Assembly (NCBI RefSeq): GCF_021049285.1
Contig: NZ_CP088017.1
Span: 4,103,380 to 4,167,379 of the forward strand
Direction of reading: 5' to 3'
Source of the DNA: Ruania halotolerans
GTDB taxonomy: Bacteria; Actinomycetota; Actinomycetes; Actinomycetales; Beutenbergiaceae
Length of the DNA stretch: 64,000 bases
This document shows positions 52,171 to 61,495 of the stretch, piece after piece. Each line of letters starts with the position of its first letter. The stretch's first letter is position 1. Both the position numbers and the translations under genes were made by a program. The notes below the pieces were generated by a model. That model ran no database searches. It had not been told where the DNA came from and saw only the letters and a program-made list of their open reading frames with translations.

Positions 52171-53198
52171 CGCTCACCGTGGCAATCCTCTCCTTCGCAC
52201 ACCCGCACGTCCACGGCTACGCCGCGTACCTCACCAGCCATGAGGGCATCCGGGTGATCGGTACCGACACCGGCATCCCGGATCCGGGCACGCTGCGCGG
52301 CGCCGACCTCGCCGACCAGCTGGGCATCACCTACTTCCCGGATGTGGCGAGCGTGCTGGCCGAGGCGCCGGACGCCGTCGTGATCTGCTCGGAGAACGCC
52401 GCACACCGTGAGCTGACCGAACAGGCGCTGGCAGCCGGCGCGCACGTGCTGTGCGAGAAGCCGCTGGCCACCACGGACGAGGATGCGGCCGCCATGATCA
52501 GCGCTGCCGGGCGGGCCGGGCGGATCCTGATGACCGCCTACCCGGTGCGGTTCTCGCCCGTGTTCGCGGACCTGGTGGCCCGGCACCGAGCGGGTCAACT
52601 CGGGCAGATCCTCTCCATACACGGCACGAACAACGGGAAGATGCCCCGGCCGGGCGAACGTTCCTGGTTCACCGACCCGGCGCGCTCCGGTGGTGGTGCG
52701 CTGATGGACCACGTGGTGCACGTGGCAGACCTTCTCGACGAACTGCTCGGCGAGACTGCTGCGGACGTCCATGCGGCGGCGAACCAGATCATGCACGCGG
52801 ATGCTGGCGTGGAGACCGGCGGGGTCGTCTCGGTGCGTTACCCCTCGGGCGTGATCGCACAGATCGACTGCTCCTGGTCGCTGCCGGACTCGGCGCCCAC
52901 GTGGGGCGGACTCACCCTGGAGGTGCAAGGCACCCGTGGCTCGATCCGGATCGACCCGTTCGCCGGGCATGTCGCTGGGTACGATGCGGACGGCGCAATG
53001 TGGCAGCCCTACGGCGCCGATCTGGACGCCCGGATGATCGCGGCCTTCCTCACGGCCGTGCGCACCGGAACACAGCCCCAGCCAGATGGGGCAGTCGGCG
53101 CCCGCACCCTCGCCATCGTCACCGCGGCCCAGCGATCGGTCGCCTCGGGCCGGCCGGAGGCGGTGCTGCCGACACCGGCACCCCCGGCCCGCTCCTGA
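52167..53198 (+). CDS. Gfo/Idh/MocA family oxidoreductase (third of three)
   Basis: A 343-residue paralogue. The N-terminus LTVAILSFAHPHVHGYAAYL has His residues in place of the normal GxGxxG, so the nucleotide loop is atypical, although VLCEKPLATTDEDAA (EKP) and LMDHVVHVADLLDELLG are well kept. ATG 52167 overlaps the previous stop. The last gene of the dehydrogenase trio; the operon seems to end here, since the next gene has its own control region. Confidence 0.88.
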   Translation: MTLTVAILSFAHPHVHGYAAYLTSHEGIRVIGTDTGIPDPGTLRGADLADQLGITYFPDVASVLAEAPDAVVICSENAAHRELTEQALAAGAHVLCEKPLATTDEDAAAMISAAGRAGRILMTAYPVRFSPVFADLVARHRAGQLGQILSIHGTNNGKMPRPGERSWFTDPARSGGGALMDHVVHVADLLDELLGETAADVHAAANQIMHADAGVETGGVVSVRYPSGVIAQIDCSWSLPDSAPTWGGLTLEVQGTRGSIRIDPFAGHVAGYDADGAMWQPYGADLDARMIAAFLTAVRTGTQPQPDGAVGARTLAIVTAAQRSVASGRPEAVLPTPAPPARS

Positions 53199-53200
53199 GA

Positions 53201-53239
53201 GCTGTCGTATGACAGCTGTCACGCAGACCTCGTGACAGC
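53201..53239. promoter_or_regulatory. Repeated inverted half-sites upstream of ABC/two-component operon
   Basis: gctgtc-N4-gacagc (53201-53216) is directly followed by gctgtcacg (53215-53223) and its perfect inverted copy cgtgacagc (53231-53239). This makes four GCTGTC/GACAGC half-sites in 39 bases, 43 bases before the ABC gene. A likely binding region for the operon's own NarL-type regulator. Confidence 0.6.
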
Positions 53240-53281
53240 ACCCTCTCGTGCGGGACCCGGCGCCGGGGCCAGTGTGGAGGA

Positions 53282-54214
53282 ATGACAACACCCACCCCCT
53301 CAGACACTGGCCCGGCCGTCCAGTTCGATCAGGTCGTCAAGGAGTTCCCTGGCACTGCCGCACCCGTGCGGGCCGTCGACGGCATCGACCTGACCATCAA
53401 CTCCGGCGAGATCGTCGCGTTCCTCGGCCCGAACGGCGCCGGGAAGACGACGGCGCTCGACATGGCCCTGGGCCTGACCACACCCACCGCCGGCACGATC
53501 ACTGTGCTCGGGCAGGCACCCCGCCGCGCAGTTGCCGCCGGGCGGGTCTCGGCCGTGCTGCAGACCGGAGGTCTGCTGCGCGACCTCACTGTGGCTGAGA
53601 CGGTCACGCTCATCGCCTCGACCTACGCCGAGCACGCCGGGATCGAGACCGTGATCGAGCGCGCGGGCCTGACTGAGCTCGCCGGCCGGAAGGTCTCGAA
53701 GTGCTCCGGTGGTGAGCAGCAGCGCCTCCGGTTCGCCCTCGCCCTGCTGCCCGATCCGGACCTGCTGATCCTGGATGAACCGACCGCCGGGATGGACGTG
53801 ACGGCCAGGCGCGACTTCTGGGAGACGATGCGGGCCGAGGCCGCCTCCGGCCGGACGATCGTCTTCGCCACCCACTACCTGGAAGAAGCCGACGCCTTCG
53901 CGCAGCGGATCGTCATGGTGGCCGGCGGCCGTATCGTGGCCGACGGTGCCACCGAGGATATCCGTGCCCGGGCCACCGGACGTCGCGTCTCGGTCACGTT
54001 CGCGCCCGGCACCCGCGCTGAGGCACTCTCCCGTCTGGAGACGCTGGACGCCGTCCACGCCATCAACCCCGACGGCGATCGCGTGCACCTGCGCGCCCTC
54101 GACTCCGACACCGTCGCCCGCGCCGTGCTCGACCTCGGCGGCACCGACCTGCTCGTCACCTCCGGCTCGCTCGACGACGCCTTCACCACCCTGACCCAAG
54201 GAGCCACCCGATGA
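53282..54214 (+). CDS. ABC-2 exporter ATP-binding protein
   Basis: A 310-residue ATPase. Walker A is GPNGAGKT, the signature is CSGGEQQRLRFA, Walker B is DLLILDEPTAGMD, and the switch His is in IVFATHYLEEAD. The C-terminal 80 residues match drug- or lipid-export ATPases. GGAGGA precedes ATG 53282. It overlaps the permease start. With the kinase and regulator downstream it forms an operon of the type used for envelope-active drug or lipid export. Confidence 0.95.
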   Translation: MTTPTPSDTGPAVQFDQVVKEFPGTAAPVRAVDGIDLTINSGEIVAFLGPNGAGKTTALDMALGLTTPTAGTITVLGQAPRRAVAAGRVSAVLQTGGLLRDLTVAETVTLIASTYAEHAGIETVIERAGLTELAGRKVSKCSGGEQQRLRFALALLPDPDLLILDEPTAGMDVTARRDFWETMRAEAASGRTIVFATHYLEEADAFAQRIVMVAGGRIVADGATEDIRARATGRRVSVTFAPGTRAEALSRLETLDAVHAINPDGDRVHLRALDSDTVARAVLDLGGTDLLVTSGSLDDAFTTLTQGATR

Positions 54215-54969
54215 ACACCACCTATCTGCGGATCGAACTCACCCGGGTGGGCCGGGACCTGGTCAGCATGTTCTTCATCGCGGTGATGCCGGCGTTCTTC
54301 TTCATCATCTTCGGGGCGTCGATGGAGTACGGCGCCTACCCGATCGGCAACGGGAACGTCTCGATGCACACGATGATCTCGATGGCCGCCTTCGGTGCGG
54401 TGGTGGCGACCACGGGCGTGGGCGGGATGGCCGCCGTCGAGCGGATGCAGGGCTGGGGGCGCCAGCTCGGCCTGACGCCGATGTCGGACGGCGCCTACGT
54501 GCGCGTGAAGACCACCGTGGCGTTCACGATCTCGCTCATCCCGATCGGCCTCGTCTACCTCATCGGCGCGTTCACCGGCGCCAGCGCACCAGGCTGGGTG
54601 TGGGCCGCGAGCGCCGCGATCGTCATGCTCGGGGCGGCTGTGTTCTCCCTGTACGGCCTCATCGTGGGCCTGCTCTTCCGGAGCGAGTCCGCGGTCGGGG
54701 CCGCCAGCGGCGCACTGGTGATCCTGGCGTTCCTCGGCAACATCTTCTTCCCGCTCAGCGGGGTGATGCTCACGATCGCGAAGTTCACCCCGCTGTACGG
54801 GATCATCGGGCTGGCGCGCTATCCGCTGACCGACGGTGCGCTCGTAGCCACCGAGGGAGTCGGCGGCTCCGACCCGCTGTGGGTACTGCTGGCGAACAGC
54901 CTCATCTGGGCGGTGATCTTCGCCGTCGGCGCGGTGCTGCTGGTACGGCGCGGCCGCAGCCGGCAATGA
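54211..54969 (+). CDS. ABC-2 type exporter permease
   Basis: A 252-residue, six-helix permease of the ABC-2 family. MFFIAVMPAFFFIIFGASMEYG is the first helix and LSGVMLTIAKFTPLYGIIGLARYPLTDG is the conserved helix-5 region near the C-terminus. It overlaps the ATPase gene before it by four bases; the kinase open frame overlaps its stop. It pairs with that ATPase to export a hydrophobic compound. The substrate is unknown. Confidence 0.93.
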   Translation: MNTTYLRIELTRVGRDLVSMFFIAVMPAFFFIIFGASMEYGAYPIGNGNVSMHTMISMAAFGAVVATTGVGGMAAVERMQGWGRQLGLTPMSDGAYVRVKTTVAFTISLIPIGLVYLIGAFTGASAPGWVWAASAAIVMLGAAVFSLYGLIVGLLFRSESAVGAASGALVILAFLGNIFFPLSGVMLTIAKFTPLYGIIGLARYPLTDGALVATEGVGGSDPLWVLLANSLIWAVIFAVGAVLLVRRGRSRQ

Positions 54970-55025
54970 CGGTGCGGCCGACGAGGGCACTCCCCGGCGG
55001 CACCAGGGCCCACAATGGGCAGATC

Positions 55026-56111
55026 ATGTCTGCTCCCGACGATGAGTCCACGCTCAGCACAGCACCGTGGACCAAGTTCAGTTGGCTGCTTGCCACCCCG
55101 TGGCTGGCGTTCCTGGCGTTCCCGGTGGTGGGCACGCTGCGCCAGCCGCTGCCTGTTCCGGTCCAGGTGGGCGCCCTGACGGCGATCGCTGCCTTCGCAG
55201 GTGTCTACCTGTACGCGTTCATCACCAACGCCCGCACCTGGGACCGTCCGTGGCGCGGGCGAATCCTGCTGCTCGTGCTGGCAGTCCTGACGGTGCCGGC
55301 GTTCCTGACCGTGGGAGTGGACGCCTTCGGCATGTTCACCTTCCTGGGGGTGTACGCCGTGTTCAGTCAGCCGCTGCGGCGAGCTGCCTGGATCGCGGCC
55401 GGGCTGGTGGCACTCGTCGTGGTCACAGTGTTGCTCGCCGGTGCGCCGGACCGGCTCTTCTACGCCGTCATCACCGCCGGCACGGTGGTCTTCGTGGGTC
55501 TGATCCGCTGGATCGACTCCCGGCAGGAGCAGCGCGATGTGCTCGAACGCCAGCTGACCTTGACCGCCGAGCGCGAGCGCGTGGCCCGGGATGTCCACGA
55601 TGTGCTCGGGCACAGTCTCACCGTGGTGACGGTCAAAGCCGAACTCGCGGAGCGCCTGGTGGACGTTGATCCGGACGCGGCCAAGGCAGAGCTCGCAGCC
55701 ATTCGCTCCCTCACCCGCGAGGCCCTCGGGGAGGTACGCGCCACCGTGGCCGGGCTGCGGGTGGCCCGGCTGGCCGATGAGCTGGCGTCCGCACGGGATG
55801 CGCTGACCGATGCGGGGATCGCTGCGCAGGTGCCCGAGGACGCGTCCGTGGTGGACCCCCGCCATCGGATCGTGCTCGCATGGGTGCTGCGCGAAGCGGT
55901 GACCAATGTGGTGCGCCACTCGCAGGCACGGCGGTGCGAGGTCACCTTGAGCGCGCACTCGCTACTGGTGGCCGACGACGGCGTGGGCCCAGGGGGCGCT
56001 GGTGAGTCCGGCGGGCTGCGGGGTGCCCGGGAGCGGGTGGCCGATGCCGGTGGCACGTTGACCGTAGGCCCGGGTGAGACGGGCGGAACGCGTGTGGAGG
56101 TGCACTGGTGA
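55026..56111 (+). CDS. DesK-like sensor histidine kinase
   Basis: A 361-residue kinase from ATG 55026; an ATG at 54966 overlapping the permease stop (ATGA) is a strong alternative, adding 20 unconserved residues. Four to five membrane helices (about 18-165) sense membrane state. HisKA_3 holds His191 in ARDVHDVLGHSLTVV. The HATPase domain has NVVRHSQA (N-box) and VADDGVGPG (G-box), then GLRGARERVADAGGTL. It resembles DesK, which senses membrane thickness, and related drug sensors next to ABC exporters. Confidence 0.92.
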   Translation: MSAPDDESTLSTAPWTKFSWLLATPWLAFLAFPVVGTLRQPLPVPVQVGALTAIAAFAGVYLYAFITNARTWDRPWRGRILLLVLAVLTVPAFLTVGVDAFGMFTFLGVYAVFSQPLRRAAWIAAGLVALVVVTVLLAGAPDRLFYAVITAGTVVFVGLIRWIDSRQEQRDVLERQLTLTAERERVARDVHDVLGHSLTVVTVKAELAERLVDVDPDAAKAELAAIRSLTREALGEVRATVAGLRVARLADELASARDALTDAGIAAQVPEDASVVDPRHRIVLAWVLREAVTNVVRHSQARRCEVTLSAHSLLVADDGVGPGGAGESGGLRGARERVADAGGTLTVGPGETGGTRVEVHW

Positions 56112-56722
56112 CCGGTTCGATCAAGGTGCTGCTAGCTGATGACCAGGCGCTGGTGCGCGGGGCTTTGGCGGCCTTGCTGCGCCTGGAGGCTGACCTCGAT
56201 GTGGTGGCCGAGGTGGGCAACGGCAACGACGTCGTCGCGGCCGCACGGGAGCATGGTGCACAGGTGTGCCTGCTGGACATCGAGATGCCCGGCGCTGATG
56301 GCATCACCGTGGCGGCGCGGCTGCGCGAGGAGCTGCCGGAGGTGCACTCGCTGATGGTGACGACATTCGGGCGGCCGGGTTACCTCCGGCGAGCCCTGGA
56401 GGCAGGTGCGGCAGGTTTCGTCGTCAAGGACACCCCGGCCGCTGAGCTGGCTGACGCCATTCGTGCCGTGCATACCGGACGGCGGGTGGTGGATCCGGCG
56501 CTGGCGACCGAGTCCCTGGCCGGTGGGCCGAGCCCCTTGGGTCAGCGGGAACGGGAGGTGCTGCGCGAGTGCCTGGACGGCGAGCCGATCGCCACGATCG
56601 CCGCCCGGATCCACCTCAGCCCCGGCACCGTACGCAACTACGTCTCCTCGGCCATCGGGAAGGTCGGGGCCGCCAACCGTGTGGAGGCCGCCCGGGTTGC
56701 CGATCGGAACGGCTGGCTGTGA
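56108..56722 (+). CDS. DesR-like NarL-type response regulator
   Basis: A 204-residue regulator. The receiver domain has DD (11-12), Asp57 in VCLLDIEMPGADG and Lys in GFVVKD. The LuxR-type DNA-binding domain follows (LGQREREVLRECLDGEPIATIAARIHLSPGTVRNYVSSAIGKV). Start GTG 56108 overlaps the kinase stop (GTGA). It probably binds the GCTGTC half-sites before the ABC gene and activates the exporter. Last gene of the four-gene operon. Confidence 0.94.
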   Translation: MTGSIKVLLADDQALVRGALAALLRLEADLDVVAEVGNGNDVVAAAREHGAQVCLLDIEMPGADGITVAARLREELPEVHSLMVTTFGRPGYLRRALEAGAAGFVVKDTPAAELADAIRAVHTGRRVVDPALATESLAGGPSPLGQREREVLRECLDGEPIATIAARIHLSPGTVRNYVSSAIGKVGAANRVEAARVADRNGWL

Positions 56723-56811
56723 ACCCCGACGGCCTTGGCACCAGCTGTGCCAGGTACGGCAGCACCGTTGGCACACACCGGCGATCCGGGACGGCGGTCA
56801 CGCCGCAACGG

Positions 56812-57141
56812 TCAGACCGTTGGCACCAGAGTCACGGGAAACAGCTCGGTGCGGGCCACCACCCGGTCCCGCTCGGCAGCGAGCGCCGCGCGGCGCGGGT
56901 CAGCACGGTAAGCGTCCAGCGCGTCCTGACCAGGGAAGGTGAACACCTGCACCTCGGTGGGCGCCTCGAGCTCCGAGGGCACACCACGATCGTCAGGCAC
57001 TGACCGGACCCGCTGCACCACCTGGGCACCATGTTCTGCCACGAGGGCGAGCACCGTGTCCTCGTAGACGGTCAGGTCTGCCGCCATACCGGGCCGAGCC
57101 CAGAGCAGGCAGCACAGCGTGAGAGCTCCGCTCGCCGCCAT
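56812..57141 (-). CDS. Small conserved alpha/beta protein (DUF1330-like)
   Basis: A 109-residue protein. TLCCLLWARPGMAADLTVYEDTVLALV at the N-terminus and VFTFPGQDALDAYRADPRR in the middle match a small dimeric alpha/beta-barrel family found in actinobacteria. I chose ATG 57141, which keeps the conserved start; a later ATG at 57087 would cut it. It begins four bases after the TerC stop, so the two are coupled. Function unknown. Confidence 0.75.
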   Translation of the reverse strand: MAASGALTLCCLLWARPGMAADLTVYEDTVLALVAEHGAQVVQRVRSVPDDRGVPSELEAPTEVQVFTFPGQDALDAYRADPRRAALAAERDRVVARTELFPVTLVPTV

Positions 57142-57145
57142 GGCC

Positions 57146-57961
57146 TCAGCCTTGGGAGTCCTGCACGCCAGCGCCGGCCTTCTGCTCGGGATAGGTGACC
57201 TTCAGGTGGACGGGTTCCACACCGCCACCCGCACGCTTCGCCTTGCGGCCACGGTAGATGAGGTTGAGGACCTCCACGCCGATAGCGAAGGCGATCGGGC
57301 CGTAGATCATTCCCTTGCTCACGTGCACGTCGAAGCCCTCGGCGAGCAGCGTCGCACCGATCAGCACGAGGAACGCCAGGCACAGCATCTTCACGGTGGG
57401 GTGGCGCTCCACGAACTCGCCGATGGACTTCGCCAGGAACATCATGAGCACGATGGCGACCACCACGGCGGTGATCATCACCCAGAGCTGGTCGACCATC
57501 CCGACCGCGGTGATCACCGAGTCGAGGGAGAAGACCATGTCGATGAGGACGATCTGGAGGATCACCTGGCCGAAGGTGGTGGCGGCCTTGGTGGCGGCCC
57601 CCTCCTCCCCGCCCTCGGCGCCCTCCAGCTTGTGGTGGATCTCGGTGACGGCCTTGTAGATCAGGAAGGCACCACCGGCGATCAGAATCAGGTCCCGCCC
57701 AGAGAAGGTGAGCGCGTCCACGCCACCGATCGCGAAGAACGGATCGGTCAGGCCGACAATCCAGGAGGCGAAGAACAGCAGGATGATGCGCATCACCAAC
57801 GCCAAGGCGAGTCCGAGCACCCGCGCCTTCTGACGCTGCTCGGCCGGGAGCCTGTTGGCGAGGATGGAAATGAAGACGACGTTGTCCACGCCGAGCACCA
57901 ACTCGAGGGCGAGGAGGGTGGCGAGAGCGATCCAGACGTCTGGGCTGGCGAGAGATTCCAC
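57146..57961 (-). CDS. TerC family membrane protein
   Basis: A 271-residue protein with about seven helices. DNVVFISILANRLP in helix 1 and DMVFSLDSVITAVGM near the middle carry the Asp residues typical of TerC/Alx proteins. Some export manganese; others give tellurite resistance. A charged loop sits at about 110-140 (HHKLEGAEGGEEGAATK). No yybP-ykoY manganese riboswitch was recognised in the 60 or so bases upstream. Confidence 0.94.
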   Translation of the reverse strand: MESLASPDVWIALATLLALELVLGVDNVVFISILANRLPAEQRQKARVLGLALALVMRIILLFFASWIVGLTDPFFAIGGVDALTFSGRDLILIAGGAFLIYKAVTEIHHKLEGAEGGEEGAATKAATTFGQVILQIVLIDMVFSLDSVITAVGMVDQLWVMITAVVVAIVLMMFLAKSIGEFVERHPTVKMLCLAFLVLIGATLLAEGFDVHVSKGMIYGPIAFAIGVEVLNLIYRGRKAKRAGGGVEPVHLKVTYPEQKAGAGVQDSQG

Positions 57962-58089
57962 GAGCAGATCGTAGCCGGATAACCGTCACTTCTGTTCCTT
58001 CACTCAGCGCGCGCTTTCGCCTCAGTGCCAGTACGTTGATGGCTGCCAGGGCGAGATCCGCCGTGGCGCAACACTGCAGGAGGCAAACT

Positions 58090-58356
58090 ATGGGAATTCT
58101 TGGCTATCTGATCGTGGGCCTCATCTGCGGCGCACTCGCCAAGGCCATCTTGAAGGACCGCGCCGTCGGAGGCTGGCTTGCCGCCCTCGTGATCGGTGTG
58201 ATCGGCGCCATCGTCGGCGGATGGATCGGGTCGATGCTGTTCGGTGAAGGCATCGAGAGCTTCTTCGATATCAAGACGTGGCTTCTCGCTCTGGCCGGCT
58301 CCATCCTCGTCCTGTTCGTCTACACCGCCATCACGGGCCGCCGTACCCGAGCATGA
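58090..58356 (+). CDS. GlsB/YeaQ/YmgE family stress membrane protein
   Basis: An 88-residue protein with three hydrophobic helices. MGILGYLIVGLICGALAK, GGWLAALVIGVIGAIVGGWIG and the final AGSILVLFVYTAITGRR match the YeaQ/transglycosylase-associated family, linked to general stress and alkaline response. AGGAGG lies upstream of ATG 58090; the longer frame from 58036 is not supported. Confidence 0.93.
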   Translation: MGILGYLIVGLICGALAKAILKDRAVGGWLAALVIGVIGAIVGGWIGSMLFGEGIESFFDIKTWLLALAGSILVLFVYTAITGRRTRA

Positions 58357-58362
58357 CGGACA

Positions 58363-58392
58363 GCCCGGGGTCCGCGCTCGCGGGCCCCGGGC
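58363..58392. terminator. Strong GC hairpin between convergent GlsB-like and GH3 genes
   Basis: gcccggggtccgcg (58363-58376) pairs with 58379-58392; one G-T wobble. It lies seven bases after the plus-strand stop and 17 bases before the minus-strand stop, so it can end both transcripts. Confidence 0.7.
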
Positions 58393-58408
58393 CTTACCCA
58401 GTCAGTAC

Positions 58409-60732
58409 CTAGGCAAAGCGCGCAACCAGTTCGTTGAGCTTGTCCGCCGTAAGGTCGGGACTCATCCGCATCACCGGCACCTTCTTCACCGGCATGGACC
58501 CGAGGAAGGCGGCCATCATCGGATCCGGGCTGTCCGGACCGAACAGGGCACCGAACTCACCCATCGCAGCGAGCAACTCCGTTCCCGCGTGCGGGTGCTC
58601 CAGCCATTCATTGATCGTCGCACCCTCGCTCAGCGGGCGGCGCAGCGCCGGTGCCACGAGACCAGCCACCTGCCTCAGCGGGAGGTCACGCGACGAGGCT
58701 CCGACGGCCACCAGCAGCGGCCCCGGTTCCACCACCCATTCGTGGGTCACCACGTCCCAGTGGCTCAGCTCGCGGCGGGTGACGGCGAACTCGACGCGTT
58801 GTTCCTGCCCGGGTTCGAGGTCAACCCGAGCGAAGCCCTTGAGCTCGTGCGGTGGCCGTGCCACGGCCGAGTCCGGGCGCCCCAGGTAGAGCTGGGGTAC
58901 CGCCGCTCCAGCGCGGTCGCCGGTATTGCGCACCGTCACGCCCACTGCCGCGACGACGGCCGTCGCCTGCGTAGTCGCCGTCACCTCGGCGACGTCCACG
59001 GTGAGGTCGGCATAGTCGAACGTGGTGTAGGTGAGGCCGTGCCCGAACGGGTAGGAGACGTCTCGCTGCATGGCGTCCAGGCCGCGATAGCCGATGAAAA
59101 GTCCCTCGCCGTACCGGACCGCCCCATTCTCACCCGGGAAATTGAGTTGGGCGGGCAGATCGCCCAGGCGCACGGGGACGGACTCGGTGAGCCGGCCGGA
59201 GGGCGCGGCGTCCCCGAGCAGCAGGTCCACGGCAGCACTCCCACCGGCCTGGCCACCGAGCCACAGCTCTAGGAGTGCATCGACGTGATGCTCCCACTCC
59301 GAGACGGCCACAGCGGAGCCGTTCGCGAGCAGCACGACCACCCGGTCAGCGACGGCCGCGACTTCGGACAGCAGCTGCCGGTGGGTGACCGGGATGTCGA
59401 GGTGCTCGCGGTCGTACCCTTCGGATTCGTCCGCTGCGGGAAGGCCGAGGACAAGCACAGCGGTCTTCCCGGTGGCCGCAGCCACGGCCTCGTCCCGCAG
59501 CGCGGCATTGTCACGGTTCTCCCCCGCCGCTGCGCCGCCCTCCTGCTCGGCCTCCGCAAGCCGGTACCCGGGCGCGAACGGCACGTCCAGGCCGCGCTCG
59601 ATGAGTGCTCCGAGGATGCTGTCCAGCCGTGTCGGGTTCACCTGAGAGGACCCGGCGCCCTGGTAGCGCGCGGTGCGGGCAAGCTCGCCGATGAGTACCG
59701 CGGACTCCGCGATACCTTCGGCAGCCAGCGGCAGGACGCCGTCGGCGTTCTTCAGCAGCACGGCCGAACGGGTGGCGACCTCACGGGCCAGGGCGTGGTG
59801 CGCCGTCAGGTCCCCGTGCCGGGCTCAGCAAGAGCGGGCTGGGCCTTGGCCACCATGGTGAGCACACGGGAGACGGCCCTGTCGAGGTCGGACTCGGCGA
59901 GGGCGCCTGCGCGCACAGCGGCAACGATCGCTGCATCGTTGATGCCATGCGAGGACGGCATCTCCAAGTCGAGGCCTGCGGCGACTCCGGCGGCCCGATC
60001 ATCCACCGCGCCCCAGTCGGAAACCACCAGACCCTCGAATCCCCACTCCTCCCGGAGGACCTCGGTAAGCAACCACGGGTCTTGCGAGGCGTAGGTTCCG
60101 TTGATTTTGTTGTAGGCGCACATCACACTCCACGGCTGGGCGCGGGTGACCACCTTCTCGAATGCAGGCAGGTACATCTCGCGCAGCGTTCGCTCGTCCA
60201 CCTCGACGGAGATCCGCATCCGGCCACTCTCCTGATTGTTGGCGGCGAAGTGCTTCAGCGAGGTGCCCACCCCGCGGGCCTGGATCCCTTCCACGAGCTC
60301 GGTGGCGAGTTCACCGGCGAGGAAAGGGTCCTCCGAGAAGTACTCGAAGTTGCGGCCGCACAGCGGGCTGCGCTTCATGTTCACGCCAGGCCCGAGGAGC
60401 ACGGCCACGGCGTTCGCGCGGGTCTCAATGCCGAGCGCCTCCCCCACCTGGCGTAGCAGGTCACGGTCCCAGGTGGCGCCCAGGCCGGCGGCCGAGGGAA
60501 AGCACGTAGCGGGCACGGAATCGTTCAATCCAACGTGATCGGTCGCTCCGGTCTGCCTTCGCAGCCCATGCGGACCGTCGGTGATCATGACGGCGGGGAT
60601 CCCCAGCCGCTCCAGCGCTTGGGTGTGCCAGAAGTCCTGTCCAGAGCACAGGGCAGCCTTCTCCTCGAGCGCCAATGTGCCGAGCAGGTGGGGGATGTCG
60701 GCCTCGGTGAGTGTAGGGGGCGAGGTGCTCAT
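58409..60732 (-). pseudogene. GH3 beta-glucosidase, split by a one-base frameshift
   Basis: Together the two parts make a normal-length (about 770-residue) GH3 beta-glucosidase. The N-terminal frame (60732-59806, 308 residues) holds the TIM barrel with the nucleophile Asp239 in [10 protein letters not shown], the substrate-binding KHFAANNQE and [10 protein letters not shown]. It stops with TGA at 59806. The other frame continues the family sequence without a gap ([20 protein letters not shown], then KNADGVLPL) through the GH3 C-terminal domain (AADESEGYDREHLDIP, with the general acid/base region) to an Fn3-like end (58409). Adding one C to the CCCC run at 59812-59815 would restore the frame. 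AGGAG precedes ATG 60732. It may be a sequencing error or a true pseudogene. Confidence 0.9.
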
Positions 60733-60793
60733 GAACGCTCCTGTGCGAGATGGGCGGGCGGGACGTCATCGTCAGAAGTCACGGTACGACCTA

Positions 60794-60811
60794 ATTAACC
60801 GTCCGGTCAAT
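60794..60811. promoter_or_regulatory. TetR-type operator between GH3 and tetR-like genes
   Basis: ATTAACCGTCCGGTCAAT is an 18-base imperfect palindrome with arms ATTxACCG/CGGTxAAT. It is A/T-rich at its ends, unlike its surroundings, and sits between the two divergent start codons, ahead of the TACGCT box at 60824. Confidence 0.6.
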
Positions 60812-60835
60812 AAATAGAGTGGCTACGCTGTGCTG

Positions 60836-61456
60836 ATGGTTGATGAACAGGTGCGCCGCCCTGGTCGGCCCCGGGCCGGCGGTGAGGACAAACGCGAGCG
60901 GATCCTCTCTGAGGCAGTTCGCTTGTTCGCCCGGTCCGGGTACGCCGCTACCTCGTTGAGTGATGTGGCCAAGGCGGCGCACATCTCCAAAGCCGGGCTA
61001 CTGCACCACTTCAGCTCCAAGCACGCGCTCTTCTCGGCGGTCCTCGAGCATCGGGACTCCGTCGATCTCCCGGCCATGGACTCCGGCAACATTTGGGACC
61101 TCCTCGCGAGCTTCGCCGACCTCATGGACCGCAACGGCCAGACCCCGTCGATGGTGGGGCTGTACATGGTGATGGCTGTGGACGGCACCTCTGCCGACCA
61201 TCCGGCGCATCGATGGCTGCTCCAGCACTTCGAGCACGCCGTACTGAACCTGGAGAGAGCATTCGAGCAAGGGAAGACGGATGGCCTCGTCCACCCGGAC
61301 GCACCGTCCCTCACCTTGGCTCGCTCCGTGGTGGCACTCGCCGACGGCATCCAACTGCAGTGGCTGTGTGAGGGGGTGCCTGGTGGTGAGCCCGTACAGA
61401 TGGGCGATCAGATCAGACAGATGGCAGAGCTGATCCGGGCACGGTGGGCAATGTAG
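60836..61456 (+). CDS. TetR family transcriptional regulator
   Basis: A 206-residue repressor. Helix-turn-helix: RERILSEAVRLFARSGYAATSLSDVAKAAHISKAGLLHHFSSKHALFSAVL. The ligand domain (about 75-200) is typical, with a hydrophobic core. ATG 60836 lies six bases after TACGCT (60824-60829), a leaderless arrangement; GTG 60830 is an alternative but touches the box. It diverges from the GH3 gene with an operator-like palindrome between, so it likely controls that gene and its own. Confidence 0.94.
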   Translation: MVDEQVRRPGRPRAGGEDKRERILSEAVRLFARSGYAATSLSDVAKAAHISKAGLLHHFSSKHALFSAVLEHRDSVDLPAMDSGNIWDLLASFADLMDRNGQTPSMVGLYMVMAVDGTSADHPAHRWLLQHFEHAVLNLERAFEQGKTDGLVHPDAPSLTLARSVVALADGIQLQWLCEGVPGGEPVQMGDQIRQMAELIRARWAM

Positions 61457-61495
61457 GGCCGCAGCCAAGCTTCAGTCGGCGCCGCGCAGCAGAAC

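Noticed and set aside
57962-58089. Possible manganese (yybP-ykoY) riboswitch before the TerC-like gene
   Set aside because: The gap is short and I could not find the conserved paired loops; no evidence for a riboswitch.
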